From positions 3,213,528 to 3,277,527 of the forward strand of contig CP099514.1 in NCBI GenBank assembly GCA_025809375.1: 64,000 bases of DNA, given 5' to 3'. Position numbers and translations under genes: made by a program. Of this stretch, positions 1 to 12,538 are shown piece by piece. Within the stretch, counting starts at the first letter, position 1; each line of letters opens with the position of its first letter. Origin of the DNA: Bacillus zhangzhouensis. GTDB taxonomy: Bacteria > Bacillota > Bacilli > Bacillales > Bacillaceae. The notes beneath the pieces were generated by a model. It did not search any database. It was not told the origin of the DNA and saw nothing but the letters and a program-made list of their open reading frames with translations.

Positions 1-2967
<2,967 letters not shown>

Positions 2968-3011
2968 TTTTTCTCCCCCTTTTCTTATACATAAGACCCA
3001 TATTTTGCAAT

Positions 3012-3063
3012 AAAAAAAAGGACCTAAAACGACAAATAAAAGAAATTCATCGTTTTTAGATCC
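3012..3063 (-). terminator. leader terminator of bglPH
   Basis: On the minus strand GGATCTAAAAACGA pairs with TCGTTTTAGGTCC across an A/T-rich loop and is followed by eight T residues. It lies between the promoter and the bglP start, so it is an attenuator rather than a gene-end terminator. Its 5' arm overlaps the RAT antiterminator sequence, so the two structures exclude each other. Confidence 0.85.
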
Positions 3064-3088
3064 TGCCTGCATGACCAGTCACATGTCT
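3056..3088 (-). promoter_or_regulatory. RAT antiterminator site (LicT/SacY family)
   Basis: The minus strand reads TGTGACTGG-TCAT-GCAGGCAGGATC, which matches the ribonucleic antiterminator element bound by BglG/LicT-family proteins (GTGACTGG...GCAGGCA...ACC). The last bases form the 5' arm of the terminator just downstream. Binding of a LicT-type protein would hold the RAT hairpin and allow read-through into bglP. No licT gene is visible in the window, so the regulator must be encoded elsewhere. Confidence 0.8.
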
Positions 3089-3114
3089 AATTTATTCATA
3101 TTGGATTTGTTTTT

Positions 3115-3143
3115 AGTATATATCGATTGAATGAAAGCGTCAA
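3115..3143 (-). promoter_or_regulatory. SigA promoter of bglPH
   Basis: Minus-strand -35 TTGACG (3138-3143) and -10 TATACT (3115-3120) are separated by exactly 17 bases. It lies about 30 bases upstream of the RAT element. Confidence 0.8.
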
Positions 3144-3146
3144 CAT
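3131..3146. promoter_or_regulatory. cre box (CcpA operator)
   Basis: ATGAAAGCGTCAACAT matches WTGNAARCGNWWWCAW with one mismatch. It covers the -35 element of the bglPH promoter, a position that would let CcpA block RNA polymerase when glucose is present. Confidence 0.75.
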
Positions 3147-3545
3147 TTATTTTTCTAAAAATTATTAAGGTCTATATACCCGAATTACTTTTCTTTATTT
3201 ACTTAAAATCATCTTCTGCTCATTTTTCACACCGATCTCTTTTTATCATCAACTAGCACTATTAAAAAATGCATACGTGCTGGCAGATTTACAACGGACA
3301 ATTCTGATTCGATTGTTGTGTTCTTCATCGGAATTGAGGATCAACAAATGCTGGGCCTTTTATCAATGGCTGCCTGTTTTCATAGCGATGCCTGGCATGA
3401 TGAAGGAGGTATATTCATCAAGATGAGCTTAGGTTTATCGCGACAGAGAATTACTTTGGTTTACGACCATCACCATGATTTTCTGTTTCGTATCATGGTT
3501 CACCTTTTGATAGAAAGATGATCTTTCTGACAATTATTTTTATCA
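3147..3545. other. intergenic, no gene recognised
   Basis: About 400 bases between the bglPH promoter and the decayed regulator. A plus-strand open frame of 67 codons (3318-3521) is present, but its product looks like no known family and has no ribosome binding site of note. It may be a relic; I do not call it a gene. Confidence 0.4.
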
Positions 3546-3570
3546 TTTTGACAAAATTTAATTGTCAAAA
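3546..3570. promoter_or_regulatory. inverted repeat, probable operator
   Basis: TTTTGACAA and TTGTCAAAA form a perfect 9-base inverted repeat with a 7-base A/T spacer, 50 bases before the decayed XRE-type regulator gene. A partial copy (CTGACAATT) lies just upstream near 3528. Autoregulatory XRE repressors often bind such sites; assigning this one to the neighbouring gene is inference. Confidence 0.5.
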
Positions 3571-3619
3571 TAAACACAATGATTTAGAAATATTTAAATC
3601 AAAAACTTGAGGTGACAGA

Positions 3620-4195
3620 ATGAAAAATCGGTTAAAAGAGCTTCATGCGCGTGATGGTTTAAACCAAACAGAGCGTGCAAAGGTGTTTCGTCAGACTATC
3701 AGCTTAATGGAACGAGATGAGTTAATGCCGTCTCTCTTGCTCGCTGTAAAGCTTTCACGGATTTTTCTATTTGAGGAGGATGAACTGGCAAAGCAGTATC
3801 GGACCTTTACTGATTTGTCATTAGCCAATACGGTGAGTACGATTGCCATCGGTATGACCATCGTCAACGAGCAGCCACTCTGGCTGATTCTGGTCAATAC
3901 TGCTTTATTTATCGTCACCATTATCAGTTCTTATGCAGCAATCTGCCAAGTCCATCCGACAAAGATTATAGTAAAAAGCTGCTCGCCATGTCAGACGAAG
4001 GGGAAAAGCATGTGATGCTTGGCGGACTATTTCACACGTATCAAATGATGAATATCCTTTTGACCGGTGTCATGTTTATTATGATTGTGTATTCTCTTGG
4101 AGCCAATCACACTCAGCTTTTTCTCGATCATGATCATTGGGTTTGTTTTAATCATTGTGAATGCAAATTATATGCTAAAGATTAGAAATCGCTAA
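3620..4195 (+). pseudogene. XRE regulator fused to DUF3169-like membrane protein, decayed
   Basis: Residues 1-50 (MKNRLKELHARDGLNQTERA...) are an XRE helix-turn-helix protein with small internal deletions: the usual loop before RQTISLMERDELMPS is shortened, and residues are missing before FEEDE. It then runs in frame into the C-terminal half of what looks like a DUF3169 membrane protein (LANTVSTIAIG...). A frameshift near 3955 moves the frame to SDKDYSKKLLAMSDEGEKHVM. A second near 4122 is needed to reach the natural end IIVNANYMLKIRNR and the TAA at 4193-4195. In intact relatives these are two adjacent genes. A real ribosome site (GAGGTGA) remains at the start. Confidence 0.75.
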
Positions 4196-4201
4196 ACAAT
4201 A

Positions 4202-4234
4202 AAAAGCACAGCTCTGTAAAAAGGCTGTGCTTTT
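4202..4234. terminator. bidirectional terminator
   Basis: AAAAAGCACAGC and GCTGTGCTTTTT form a strong hairpin with A-rich and T-rich flanks. It serves the plus-strand relic and the minus-strand permease that converge here. Confidence 0.85.
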
Positions 4235-4242
4235 TCCGTCTA

Positions 4243-5598
4243 TTACGATGCAAAGCGTTTCTTTCGTGCATAAATCAAAAATAAGAAACCAAACCATACC
4301 GGTGTCAATAACAGTGCTGGACGTGTTGCGTCTGCGAAGAGCATGATCACGAGAATGGCAGCAAAAAGCGCAAGAACACAAATGTTCACAGAAGGTGTGA
4401 ACGGTGCTTTAAAGGTAGATGCTGCATGCAGATCAGGCCGAGTTTTTTTATATTTCAAATGACAAATTAAAATAATACTCCATACCCAAATGAAACAAAT
4501 AGCACTAATCGTGGTCACAATACCAAAGGCTTGTTCGGGTATCAGCTTGCTTAAAAGAGCACCGGCCGATACCACAATCGTTGAAACGAATAGCGCATTA
4601 CTTGGGACAGCGTGCTTGTTCAAACGTCCAAAGGAAGCTGGTCCCTGCTTTTGATGACTGAGATTATACAAAATGCGGCTCGTCGAGAACATGCCGCTAT
4701 TACAAGCTGATGCCGCAGATGTCAGGACGACAAAGTTGATGAGCCCCGCTGCTACTGGTATCCCAATGAGTCCGAAGGTTTTCACAAAAGGACTTTCTGA
4801 TGCACTGAGCTCAGTCCATGGGTTGATACATAGTAAGACAAAGATTGCACCCACATAGAAAAAAAGAATTCTTAATGGAATCTTATTAATAGCAGAAGGA
4901 ATGTTTTTTTGCGGATTGGCTGTTTCTGCTGCGGACACACCGACAAGTTCAACTCCCACATACGCAAAAATCACCATCTGGAATGACAGCAAGAAGCCTG
5001 TGATACCATTTGGGAATAACCCGCCATGAGACCATAAATTCGTTACCGTCACCGGTCCGGCATCTGTTTGCAAACCAATGATTAAAAGAACCATTCCAAC
5101 ACCGATCAATAATAAAATCGTAATCACTTTAATGAGTGCAAACCAAAATTCCATTTCTCCAAAAAGCTTCACAGTTAATAAATTCAACCCTAGTAAAATC
5201 AACAAACAAATGATGGCGGGAATCCATTGCGGGATGTCAAACCAATACTGCACATACACCCCGACCGCAATGACATCCGCCATCGCTGTCATAATCCAGC
5301 AAAACCAATATGTCCACCCTGTCACAAAGGAAGCCCATGGCCCGAGATAGTCCTCCGCAATATCGGTTAATGACTGATAGCCTGCCTTCGATAAAAGCAA
5401 TTCTCCAAGGGCCCTCATGACAAAAAAGATGGCCATTCCAACAATTAAATAAGCAAAAATGATTGATGGACCTGCCAATTGAATGGCTTTTCCAGATCCT
5501 AAAAACAACCCTGTTCCAATGGTTCCGCCAATGGCTATCAATTGCACATGACGGTTTGATAAATCTCGTTTTAATTCTTGTTGTGCCAATGCTAACAC
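4243..5598 (-). CDS. aapA: amino-acid permease, D-Ala/D-Ser/Gly type (AapA/CycA-like)
   Basis: A 451-residue APC-superfamily transporter with about 12 membrane segments. It starts MLALAQQELKRDLSNRHVQL and has the first-helix signature AIGGTIGTGLFLGSG typical of AapA/CycA importers of glycine, D-alanine and D-serine. An AGGAGGG-like site precedes the ATG. The leader carries a glycine aptamer followed by a terminator, so glycine is very probably both effector and substrate. The family is certain; the exact substrate rests on similarity plus the riboswitch. Confidence 0.88.
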   Translation of the reverse strand: MLALAQQELKRDLSNRHVQLIAIGGTIGTGLFLGSGKAIQLAGPSIIFAYLIVGMAIFFVMRALGELLLSKAGYQSLTDIAEDYLGPWASFVTGWTYWFCWIMTAMADVIAVGVYVQYWFDIPQWIPAIICLLILLGLNLLTVKLFGEMEFWFALIKVITILLLIGVGMVLLIIGLQTDAGPVTVTNLWSHGGLFPNGITGFLLSFQMVIFAYVGVELVGVSAAETANPQKNIPSAINKIPLRILFFYVGAIFVLLCINPWTELSASESPFVKTFGLIGIPVAAGLINFVVLTSAASACNSGMFSTSRILYNLSHQKQGPASFGRLNKHAVPSNALFVSTIVVSAGALLSKLIPEQAFGIVTTISAICFIWVWSIILICHLKYKKTRPDLHAASTFKAPFTPSVNICVLALFAAILVIMLFADATRPALLLTPVWFGFLFLIYARKKRFAS

Positions 5599-5650
5599 CC
5601 TCCTACGACACGATCTTATATTGAAATAATGAACCCTTTAAAAAGTCCAT

Positions 5651-5680
5651 AAAAAAAGAGATTGGATACGCTCCAATCTC
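5651..5680 (-). terminator. riboswitch expression platform terminator
   Basis: On the minus strand GAGATTGGA-gcgta-TCCAATCTC is followed by seven T residues. It lies between the glycine aptamer and the permease start and is the likely switch point. Confidence 0.85.
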
Positions 5681-5759
5681 ACGGTCATAAAAGAATAGCA
5701 AAATAGAGAAAAGCAATACACGGCACCACCCATGCATCACAAATACAATATTTCGTACT

Positions 5760-5825
5760 CTTCTGTCCTTTTGCCTGAGATTGTGAACCCTTCGGCGCCG
5801 CACATACATGCGGTCTCTCCAGAAG
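5760..5825 (-). ncRNA. glycine riboswitch, single aptamer
   Basis: The minus strand contains the conserved glycine aptamer blocks in order: GGAGAGACC, GCGCCGAAGGG, and CTCAGGCAAAAGGACAG, closed by a P1 stem CTTCTG/CAGAAG. Only one aptamer is present; the roughly 80 bases to the terminator show no second copy of the conserved blocks. It controls the downstream amino-acid permease. Whether glycine turns the gene on or off cannot be decided by eye. Confidence 0.88.
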
Positions 5826-6180
5826 CTGCTCCTGCTATAGTGTGATCCACAGCAATCATAGCCTTCGTTATTTACTTAAAATGTTGCTATTTCCGAATAA
5901 TTTTATATTTTACGCTTCAATCAGAAAGCTGTCAATGGTAATCTTTTATGATTTACGATGGCACTCAGATGTCTTTACTTCATCAATCCCTCCCGGATTC
6001 ATGTATTATAAATCAAAAGGTCTGATGAAGAAATCCCTCATGATCATGAACAAACAGCAAGCAAGCATGCCGGTATCTCGACTTCAACGGCATCACTCGT
6101 TGTTCGAAATAATCTTAGAATCTCTGATCCACTCGAAACAAAGTACTGCAATCAATGGAAGATTTAGGATACGTCCAGTC

Positions 6181-6204
6181 TCTCAAAAACGGGGGATCAG
6201 TCCC
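6181..6204. repeat. solo IS-end relic
   Basis: The segment from TCTCAAAAACGGGGG to TCAGTCCCG matches the right end of the IS3-family element at 12106-13390 (13369-13391) over its whole length, with one extra A. No transposase lies beside it. It is probably the scar of an older insertion of the same or a related element. Confidence 0.6.
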
Positions 6205-6408
6205 GAATGTGGGGATTGTTTAAAATATTTCAGATAAAACAGACTTCTATCTAAAAATAATTTCATTATTCAAGCTATACTTCAAAAAAGCGCTTGATAA
6301 TCTACTTCATAAAGCTGTTCTTTTGAGATCTTGTTTCCAAACATGTCTCGTCCAGTGGAAAAAATAGAATAGATTCTCTATCTCAATAAATGCAAGGAAA
6401 TAGAAATA

Positions 6409-6439
6409 GGCTAGACAATACCTTTTGCTCTGTCTAGCC
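6409..6439. repeat. hairpin
   Basis: GGCTAGACA pairs perfectly with TGTCTAGCC across a 13-base loop. No clear T run follows on either strand, so a terminator role is doubtful. It may be the end of a lost gene. Confidence 0.4.
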
Positions 6440-6730
6440 CTACCTTCGTGCTATTTATAATCATTGCTGGTTCTTTATACCTAACTATGTGATAAAACCT
6501 ATTAAATTAGGAATCCCTGTTCAATCTCTGCAGTGAAATAAGATAATGCCAACTAAATCGAAAGGAAAATCATTGTGTATAAGAATCATTTATGGGTGAT
6601 ATTCGGCTTTTCGTTTTCCTACAATTATCCTTGAACATCAATGTTTTTTAAAACTCATTGAACGATTTTATTGTGATTACCCTCTTTTCCTTTTTATTCA
6701 AGCAATTATTGAAGCGTAGACAATAAAAAG

Positions 6731-7711
6731 TCACTCAGGGACATACACTTTTTTCAAAGGTAATAAAGACCTTGTCTCAGCTGGCATATGCTCATACCAA
6801 TGTACAATAAGATCTACGAGTTCTTCTAAATCCACTAAATGAACTTCATTGTGCTTTGCAACAGCTTTGGCATTAGATGTGAATCCACCAGTAGAAACGA
6901 ATAAACTATTCGCATTCATGGGATTAGCCCCTAATAATTGTTGTACTTCTGGGGAACTGGCTGAGGTTTGCCGATGCTTAACTTGTACTTTAATAATAGG
7001 TTTTTCAAATCCAAATGCATCTTTATAAGCTAATACATCAACACCGCCATCAGGTCCTTTTGGACTTACGCGAACATTGTATGACATAGCTTGCAGTAAG
7101 CCCCCGACTAAATCTTGCATCTGCCACGGATTCAGTTTATCTACCTTATCTGCAATCATAACAGTTGCTTTGCTGACTAAATCTTCAATAATTTCATCTT
7201 CTTCTATTTCATCTTCGTATGCTGCAATAGAAGCAGGGTTCTTGAGTAAATGTTCAATCTCTTGTCCCCAATCATCTACACGAAAAACAGTTGATATAGA
7301 ACCGAGGCTGTTCTTAGCTGGTTGACTGAGAGAATCTCTTTTAACAGCGATTGGCTCCCAATTCACCTTGATATGATTTGGATACATTTTATCTCCAGCT
7401 GCTTCATCAAAAAAATGCGGAGCAGTCACTGTACCTATTCGATATTCGCGACTCTCTTTTAAATATGTAATGATTCGATCTCCCTTTTTAATTTCTCTAC
7501 TGAACCTCCATATCTGACTAACCCAGCTTCTCCTTGTAAAAGGTTTGTTCTCGGCGAATATGACGTCAGCACGAGCATTCATCTCTTGCTTTGTTTGATA
7601 TTGTTTCGGATTACCTAATTTCGCCCATCCGATTGATGCAATGCCTTTCTTTTCCCAAATTGAAATTAACTCATTTTGGTCACCTGCACGAATCATCCAC
7701 CATTTCGTCAA
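6731..7711 (-). CDS. Mrr-like type IV restriction endonuclease
   Basis: A 326-residue protein with two parts. The N-terminal 150 residues (MTKWWMIRAGDQNELISIWE...) resemble the modified-base or small-molecule binding modules found in front of restriction domains. The C-terminal part (about 195-300) is an Mrr_cat PD-(D/E)xK nuclease: LNPWQMQDLVGGLLQAMSY, then the catalytic run DGGVDVLAY...VQVKH. Enzymes of this kind cut DNA carrying foreign modified bases. It stands alone, without methylase or specificity genes, as expected for type IV. Substrate specificity is not predictable here. An ATG with GGAGAGAT upstream sets the start. Confidence 0.8.
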   Translation of the reverse strand: MTKWWMIRAGDQNELISIWEKKGIASIGWAKLGNPKQYQTKQEMNARADVIFAENKPFTRRSWVSQIWRFSREIKKGDRIITYLKESREYRIGTVTAPHFFDEAAGDKMYPNHIKVNWEPIAVKRDSLSQPAKNSLGSISTVFRVDDWGQEIEHLLKNPASIAAYEDEIEEDEIIEDLVSKATVMIADKVDKLNPWQMQDLVGGLLQAMSYNVRVSPKGPDGGVDVLAYKDAFGFEKPIIKVQVKHRQTSASSPEVQQLLGANPMNANSLFVSTGGFTSNAKAVAKHNEVHLVDLEELVDLIVHWYEHMPAETRSLLPLKKVYVPE

Positions 7712-7803
7712 TTACGATCTCTCCTATTCCATCCTATAAATATTCTTACTAAATTATAAGACTTATTTCTTGTGGACAAAAGGATATACTCACCATATTG
7801 GTC

Positions 7804-7850
7804 GAAAAAAACAGAAAAACCCGAACAAACGAATACACGCTCATCCGGGC
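7804..7850 (-). terminator. terminator of second bgl operon
   Basis: In the minus-strand RNA, CCCGGATGAGCG pairs with CGTTTGTTCGGG using several G-U pairs and runs into TTTTTC and a further T run. It lies just after the stop of the GH1 gene. Confidence 0.7.
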
Positions 7851-7865
7851 TTCTATTTTCCTTTT

Positions 7866-9305
<1,440 letters not shown>

Positions 9306-9314
9306 TTATTCCTC

Positions 9315-11213
9315 CTATTTCACAATTGTTATCATGACGTCCGTTGGCTGACAGGTCGATTGTTCTTCTACAATCACATCTTCGAACGCTTGTGTATTGG
9401 TGACGATGACTGGTGTGATTGTTTTTAATCCTTTGCTTTCAATTGCTTCTTGATCAAATGTCATCAACAAGTCACCCTTCTTCACCTTGCTACCTTCTTT
9501 GATATGAAGAGTAAATGCTGATCCATCTAGGGACACCGTATCAATTCCTACATGAACAAGTAACTCAACACCAAATTCTGAACGCAGTCCAATCGCATGC
9601 TTTGTCGGCGCAAGCATGACGACACTACCGTCAAACGGTGCATACAGCTTATTGTCTGTCGGTTCAATCGCAAACCCTTTGCCCATCGCACCCGAGCTAA
9701 ATACAGCATCTGGCACTTCAGATAACGGGAGCACTTTCCCTGCAAGCGGTGCAGGAATTGTTTCTTCATTGTTCATTGAAGTATTCATTTTTTCTCCAAC
9801 TTGATCTTTATCAGATGTTGCACCGGCTGTCTGTTCCACTTTATCTTCCCCATAACCAAACATTTGAATGAGCACAACTGGTAAAATCAGCGCAATCACG
9901 ACACCAATTAATATGCCGATGATCGATGTTGGATAATCTGAACTAATTCCGTTTACAATTGTCAGTGGTCCAGGCAGCCCTGCATACGCAAAGTAATAAG
10001 GCGTAAAGAAGCTGGCAACAATCGCACCGACCGCTCCAGATATACTTCCGAAAATAAATGGTTTCTTGAAACGCAGGGTGACCCCATAAATCGCAGGCTC
10101 AGAAATTCCAAAGAGACCCGTAATTCCTGCTGAAACCCCGATTTTTCGTGTTTCACGGTTTCTTGCTTTTAAAATAACCCCTAACACTGCGCCGATCTGG
10201 GCGATAACAGCGATGGTTTGATATGCCTGGAAGGAGTCACGTCCATACTGTTCAAAGTTAGCGAGCACCATTGGCGTAATGCCCCAGTGAACACCGAAAA
10301 TAACAAGCACTTGCCAGAACCCTCCGATAATAGCTCCTGCTAAAGCTGGTACATTTTCTGCTAAGAAATTGTATCCGTTTGCAATTCCATTCGCGCCTGC
10401 TGTCGAAAGAGGACCAATTAATAGAATGGTTAACGGAACCATGACGACCATACAGATAAACGGGACAAATAACGGTTTGACCACCTCGTGAATGCGTTTG
10501 TTTAAAAATCTCTCTACATATGAAAGAATCCATACCAAGAATAGAGGCGGCAAAACAGATGAGGTATAAACAGTTTCAGATAACGCTATACCAAAAAAGG
10601 TAACGCCTTCCCCTGATGCCACGCGTCCAGCAATCTCCGTCCAATCCGGACTGACAAGCGCTGCTGTACACGCTACTGCGATAAACATATTCGTTTTAAA
10701 ATGCTTGGCTGCTGTTATGGCAATAAAGATAGGCAAGAACGTAAACGGTGCCCAGGAAATAAAGCTAAAGACTTCATAGGTTCCGGTTTTCGAGAAGCTT
10801 GGAAATACTAAATTAATGAGGATAAGTGCACCTTGTAAAATACCAGCGGCGGCCAAAATATACACAAATGGTGCAAACACAGCAGACATAGTCGCGATGA
10901 CACGATTCAGCACTGTTCCCTTGTTTTCATTTGCTTGATCATCATCAGACGGCTGCAGCTTAACAAGGCTGGAAAAATGCTCGTATACCTCACCAACATG
11001 CTGACCGATGACGACCTGAAATTGACCGCCGTTTTCCACCACGGTAATGACGCCAGGCATCGAGTCGACTGCTTCCTTGGCCTTTGGATTCGAGCGTTTC
11101 AAGACCAAACGCAGCCGCGTGGCGCATCTTGCGGCACTCACCACATTTTCCTCTCCGCCAACTGCCTCTAAAATGTCTTCTGCAAGCTTTTGATAATCTC
11201 TCACTTTTGACAT
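9315..11213 (-). CDS. beta-glucoside PTS permease, EIIBCA (second copy)
   Basis: A 632-residue PTS permease in B-C-A order: EIIB with AARCATRLRLVLK (active-site Cys near residue 27), EIIC with about ten membrane helices (about 110-460), and EIIA with LLVHVGIDTVSLDG (active-site His near 556). The start follows AAAGGGGGG. It is co-transcribed with the GH1 gene downstream. Unlike the first operon its leader shows no RAT/terminator pair; a divergent GntR regulator gene is the likely control. The family is certain, the sugar is not. Confidence 0.92.
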   Translation of the reverse strand: MSKVRDYQKLAEDILEAVGGEENVVSAARCATRLRLVLKRSNPKAKEAVDSMPGVITVVENGGQFQVVIGQHVGEVYEHFSSLVKLQPSDDDQANENKGTVLNRVIATMSAVFAPFVYILAAAGILQGALILINLVFPSFSKTGTYEVFSFISWAPFTFLPIFIAITAAKHFKTNMFIAVACTAALVSPDWTEIAGRVASGEGVTFFGIALSETVYTSSVLPPLFLVWILSYVERFLNKRIHEVVKPLFVPFICMVVMVPLTILLIGPLSTAGANGIANGYNFLAENVPALAGAIIGGFWQVLVIFGVHWGITPMVLANFEQYGRDSFQAYQTIAVIAQIGAVLGVILKARNRETRKIGVSAGITGLFGISEPAIYGVTLRFKKPFIFGSISGAVGAIVASFFTPYYFAYAGLPGPLTIVNGISSDYPTSIIGILIGVVIALILPVVLIQMFGYGEDKVEQTAGATSDKDQVGEKMNTSMNNEETIPAPLAGKVLPLSEVPDAVFSSGAMGKGFAIEPTDNKLYAPFDGSVVMLAPTKHAIGLRSEFGVELLVHVGIDTVSLDGSAFTLHIKEGSKVKKGDLLMTFDQEAIESKGLKTITPVIVTNTQAFEDVIVEEQSTCQPTDVMITIVK

Positions 11214-11247
11214 ATAAACCCCCCTTTATTACTACTAGTATATGTAT

Positions 11248-11276
11248 ATTATAATTATGACGGTACAATTTATCAA
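11248..11276 (-). promoter_or_regulatory. SigA promoter of second bgl operon
   Basis: Minus-strand -35 TTGATA (11271-11276) and -10 TATAAT (11248-11253) have a 17-base spacer. The A/T-rich near-palindrome around 11238-11250 (AGTATATGTATATT) just downstream is a possible GntR operator, but this is only a guess. Confidence 0.75.
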
Positions 11277-11320
11277 TACATATATAACTTTAATTAGCCT
11301 ATCAAAAGAAATTTGGGATG

Positions 11321-11329
11321 TGCTATAAT
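11321..11329 (+). promoter_or_regulatory. extended -10 promoter of gntR-type gene
   Basis: TGCTATAAT is an extended -10 element 39 bases before the GntR-family start codon. The -35 region is poor. It is divergent from the bgl operon promoter. Confidence 0.65.
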
Positions 11330-11367
11330 ACAAGAACAATAAATCGTGAAAACAAAGAGGAATAGCC

Positions 11368-12078
11368 ATGTTAAAGTATCAACAAATTGCGAGCGATATT
11401 GAAAAATATATTGTTGACCATGAGCTGCAGCAAGGGGATAAACTCCCTGTACTCGAAACACTCATGAGCCAATTTGCTGTGAGCAAAAGTACCATTATTA
11501 AATCATTAGACTTACTCGAAAGAAAAGGAATTATCTATCAAGTGAGGGGCAGCGGCATCTTTGTTCGAAGACACCGGCGCAAAGGCTACATCAGCCTTTT
11601 ATCCAACCAAGGGTTTAAAAAAGATTTAGAGGAATTTCAACTGACATCAGAGGTTTTAATGCTAGACACCATCAAACCGTCAGAAGAAGCTGCACTTAAT
11701 TTGAACATTGAACAAGTAGAGGATGTTTTTTACCTTCAACGCATTCGTTACATCAATGGACAAACCTTATGTTTAGAAGAATCCTATTATCGAAAAACCA
11801 TCATTCCATATCTCAACACAGAAATTGCCGCCGACTCTGTTTTTAAATTCGTCAGTGAAGGTCTTGGACTCAAAGTCGGATTTTCCGATATGTACTTACA
11901 AGTAGGCAAACTGAACGAAACCGAAGCAAAGCACCTCGGCCTCAAACAAAACGATCCCGCTCTCCGCGTCGAGACGGTCTTTCATCTCACAAACGGCCAG
12001 CCCTTCGACTTCTCGAAAATCACATATAATTACACACAGTCCCAATTTTTTATTCAAGCGAATAATTATTATGGGTGA
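11368..12078 (+). CDS. GntR/HutC-family transcriptional regulator
   Basis: A 236-residue regulator with an N-terminal winged helix-turn-helix (residues 1-70: LKYQQIASDIEKYI...LPVLETLMSQFAVSKSTI) and a C-terminal UTRA effector domain (about 85-230). It is divergent from the PTS/GH1 operon and is most likely its sugar-phosphate-responsive repressor, as in many HutC-subfamily sugar systems (TreR-like). A good AAAGAGG site precedes the ATG. Its terminator hairpin has been split by the IS that follows. Confidence 0.87.
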   Translation: MLKYQQIASDIEKYIVDHELQQGDKLPVLETLMSQFAVSKSTIIKSLDLLERKGIIYQVRGSGIFVRRHRRKGYISLLSNQGFKKDLEEFQLTSEVLMLDTIKPSEEAALNLNIEQVEDVFYLQRIRYINGQTLCLEESYYRKTIIPYLNTEIAADSVFKFVSEGLGLKVGFSDMYLQVGKLNETEAKHLGLKQNDPALRVETVFHLTNGQPFDFSKITYNYTQSQFFIQANNYYG

Positions 12079-12200
12079 TGGATGGAAAAAGCCCCCTGAG
12101 AGTATGGGACTGACCCCATAAGATGAGACTAATAAAAAACACCTTCAAGTTTGAAAACGGATCGTTGTGATCCGAAATAAAACATGGAGGTGTTTTTTCT

Positions 12201-12533
12201 ATGGGGACAAGAATAAGTTATCCGGTTGAAGTCAAACAGAAGGCTGTAGACATGAGATTGGCAGGCGTATCTATGAAAGAGATCATGGAGGAATTGAATA
12301 TCAAGAATAAGACGCAGGTTCAGACATGGGTGAGGTGGCATAAGGCTGGGGATACACACCGGTTCGAACAGCCTGTTGGAAAACAATATACCTATGGAAA
12401 GGGGCCCGAGTACTCTTCCGAATTAGAGAGACTACAGGCAGAAAATCGCTATCTGAGTCAACAGAATGAAGTTTTAAAAAAGTACAACGAATTGGAAAGG
12501 AAGTTGATAAGGAAACGTCAATCAAACTGGTAG
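12201..12533 (+). CDS. IS3-family transposase OrfA
   Basis: A 110-residue protein with a helix-turn-helix (residues 5-55: YPVEVKQKAVDMRLAGVSMK) followed by a leucine-zipper-like coiled coil (about 72-100: ELERLQAENRYLSQQNEVL). It is the DNA-binding subunit that recognises the IS ends. GGAGG lies upstream of the ATG. The frame contains the slippery heptamer near codon 92 where part of the ribosomes shift to orfB. Confidence 0.92.
   Translation: MGTRISYPVEVKQKAVDMRLAGVSMKEIMEELNIKNKTQVQTWVRWHKAGDTHRFEQPVGKQYTYGKGPEYSSELERLQAENRYLSQQNEVLKKYNELERKLIRKRQSNW
12476..12482 (+). other. -1 programmed frameshift site A6G
   Basis: A AAA AAG in the zero frame of orfA. A -1 slip continues as VQRIGKEVDKETSIKLVEEL into the orfB frame without a stop, giving the OrfAB transposase. 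This is the classical IS3 arrangement. Confidence 0.85.
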
Positions 12534-12538
12534 AAGAA

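Larger units (their letters stand above)
5840..6720. other. long intergenic region with relics
   Basis: About 880 bases without a convincing gene. An open frame at 5842-6237 has no ribosome site and no recognisable product. It holds a solo IS-end copy (6181-6204) and a 9-base-pair hairpin at 6409-6439, described separately. The rest is A/T-rich with stops in all frames and looks like degraded DNA. Confidence 0.6.

Noticed and set aside
3318-3521. 67-codon plus-strand frame in the bglP/XRE gap
   Set aside because: No ribosome site at a sensible distance, no family resemblance, His-rich odd composition.
5842-6237. 131-codon plus-strand frame
   Set aside because: Begins in the riboswitch promoter area, contains the IS-end relic and shows no protein-like motif.
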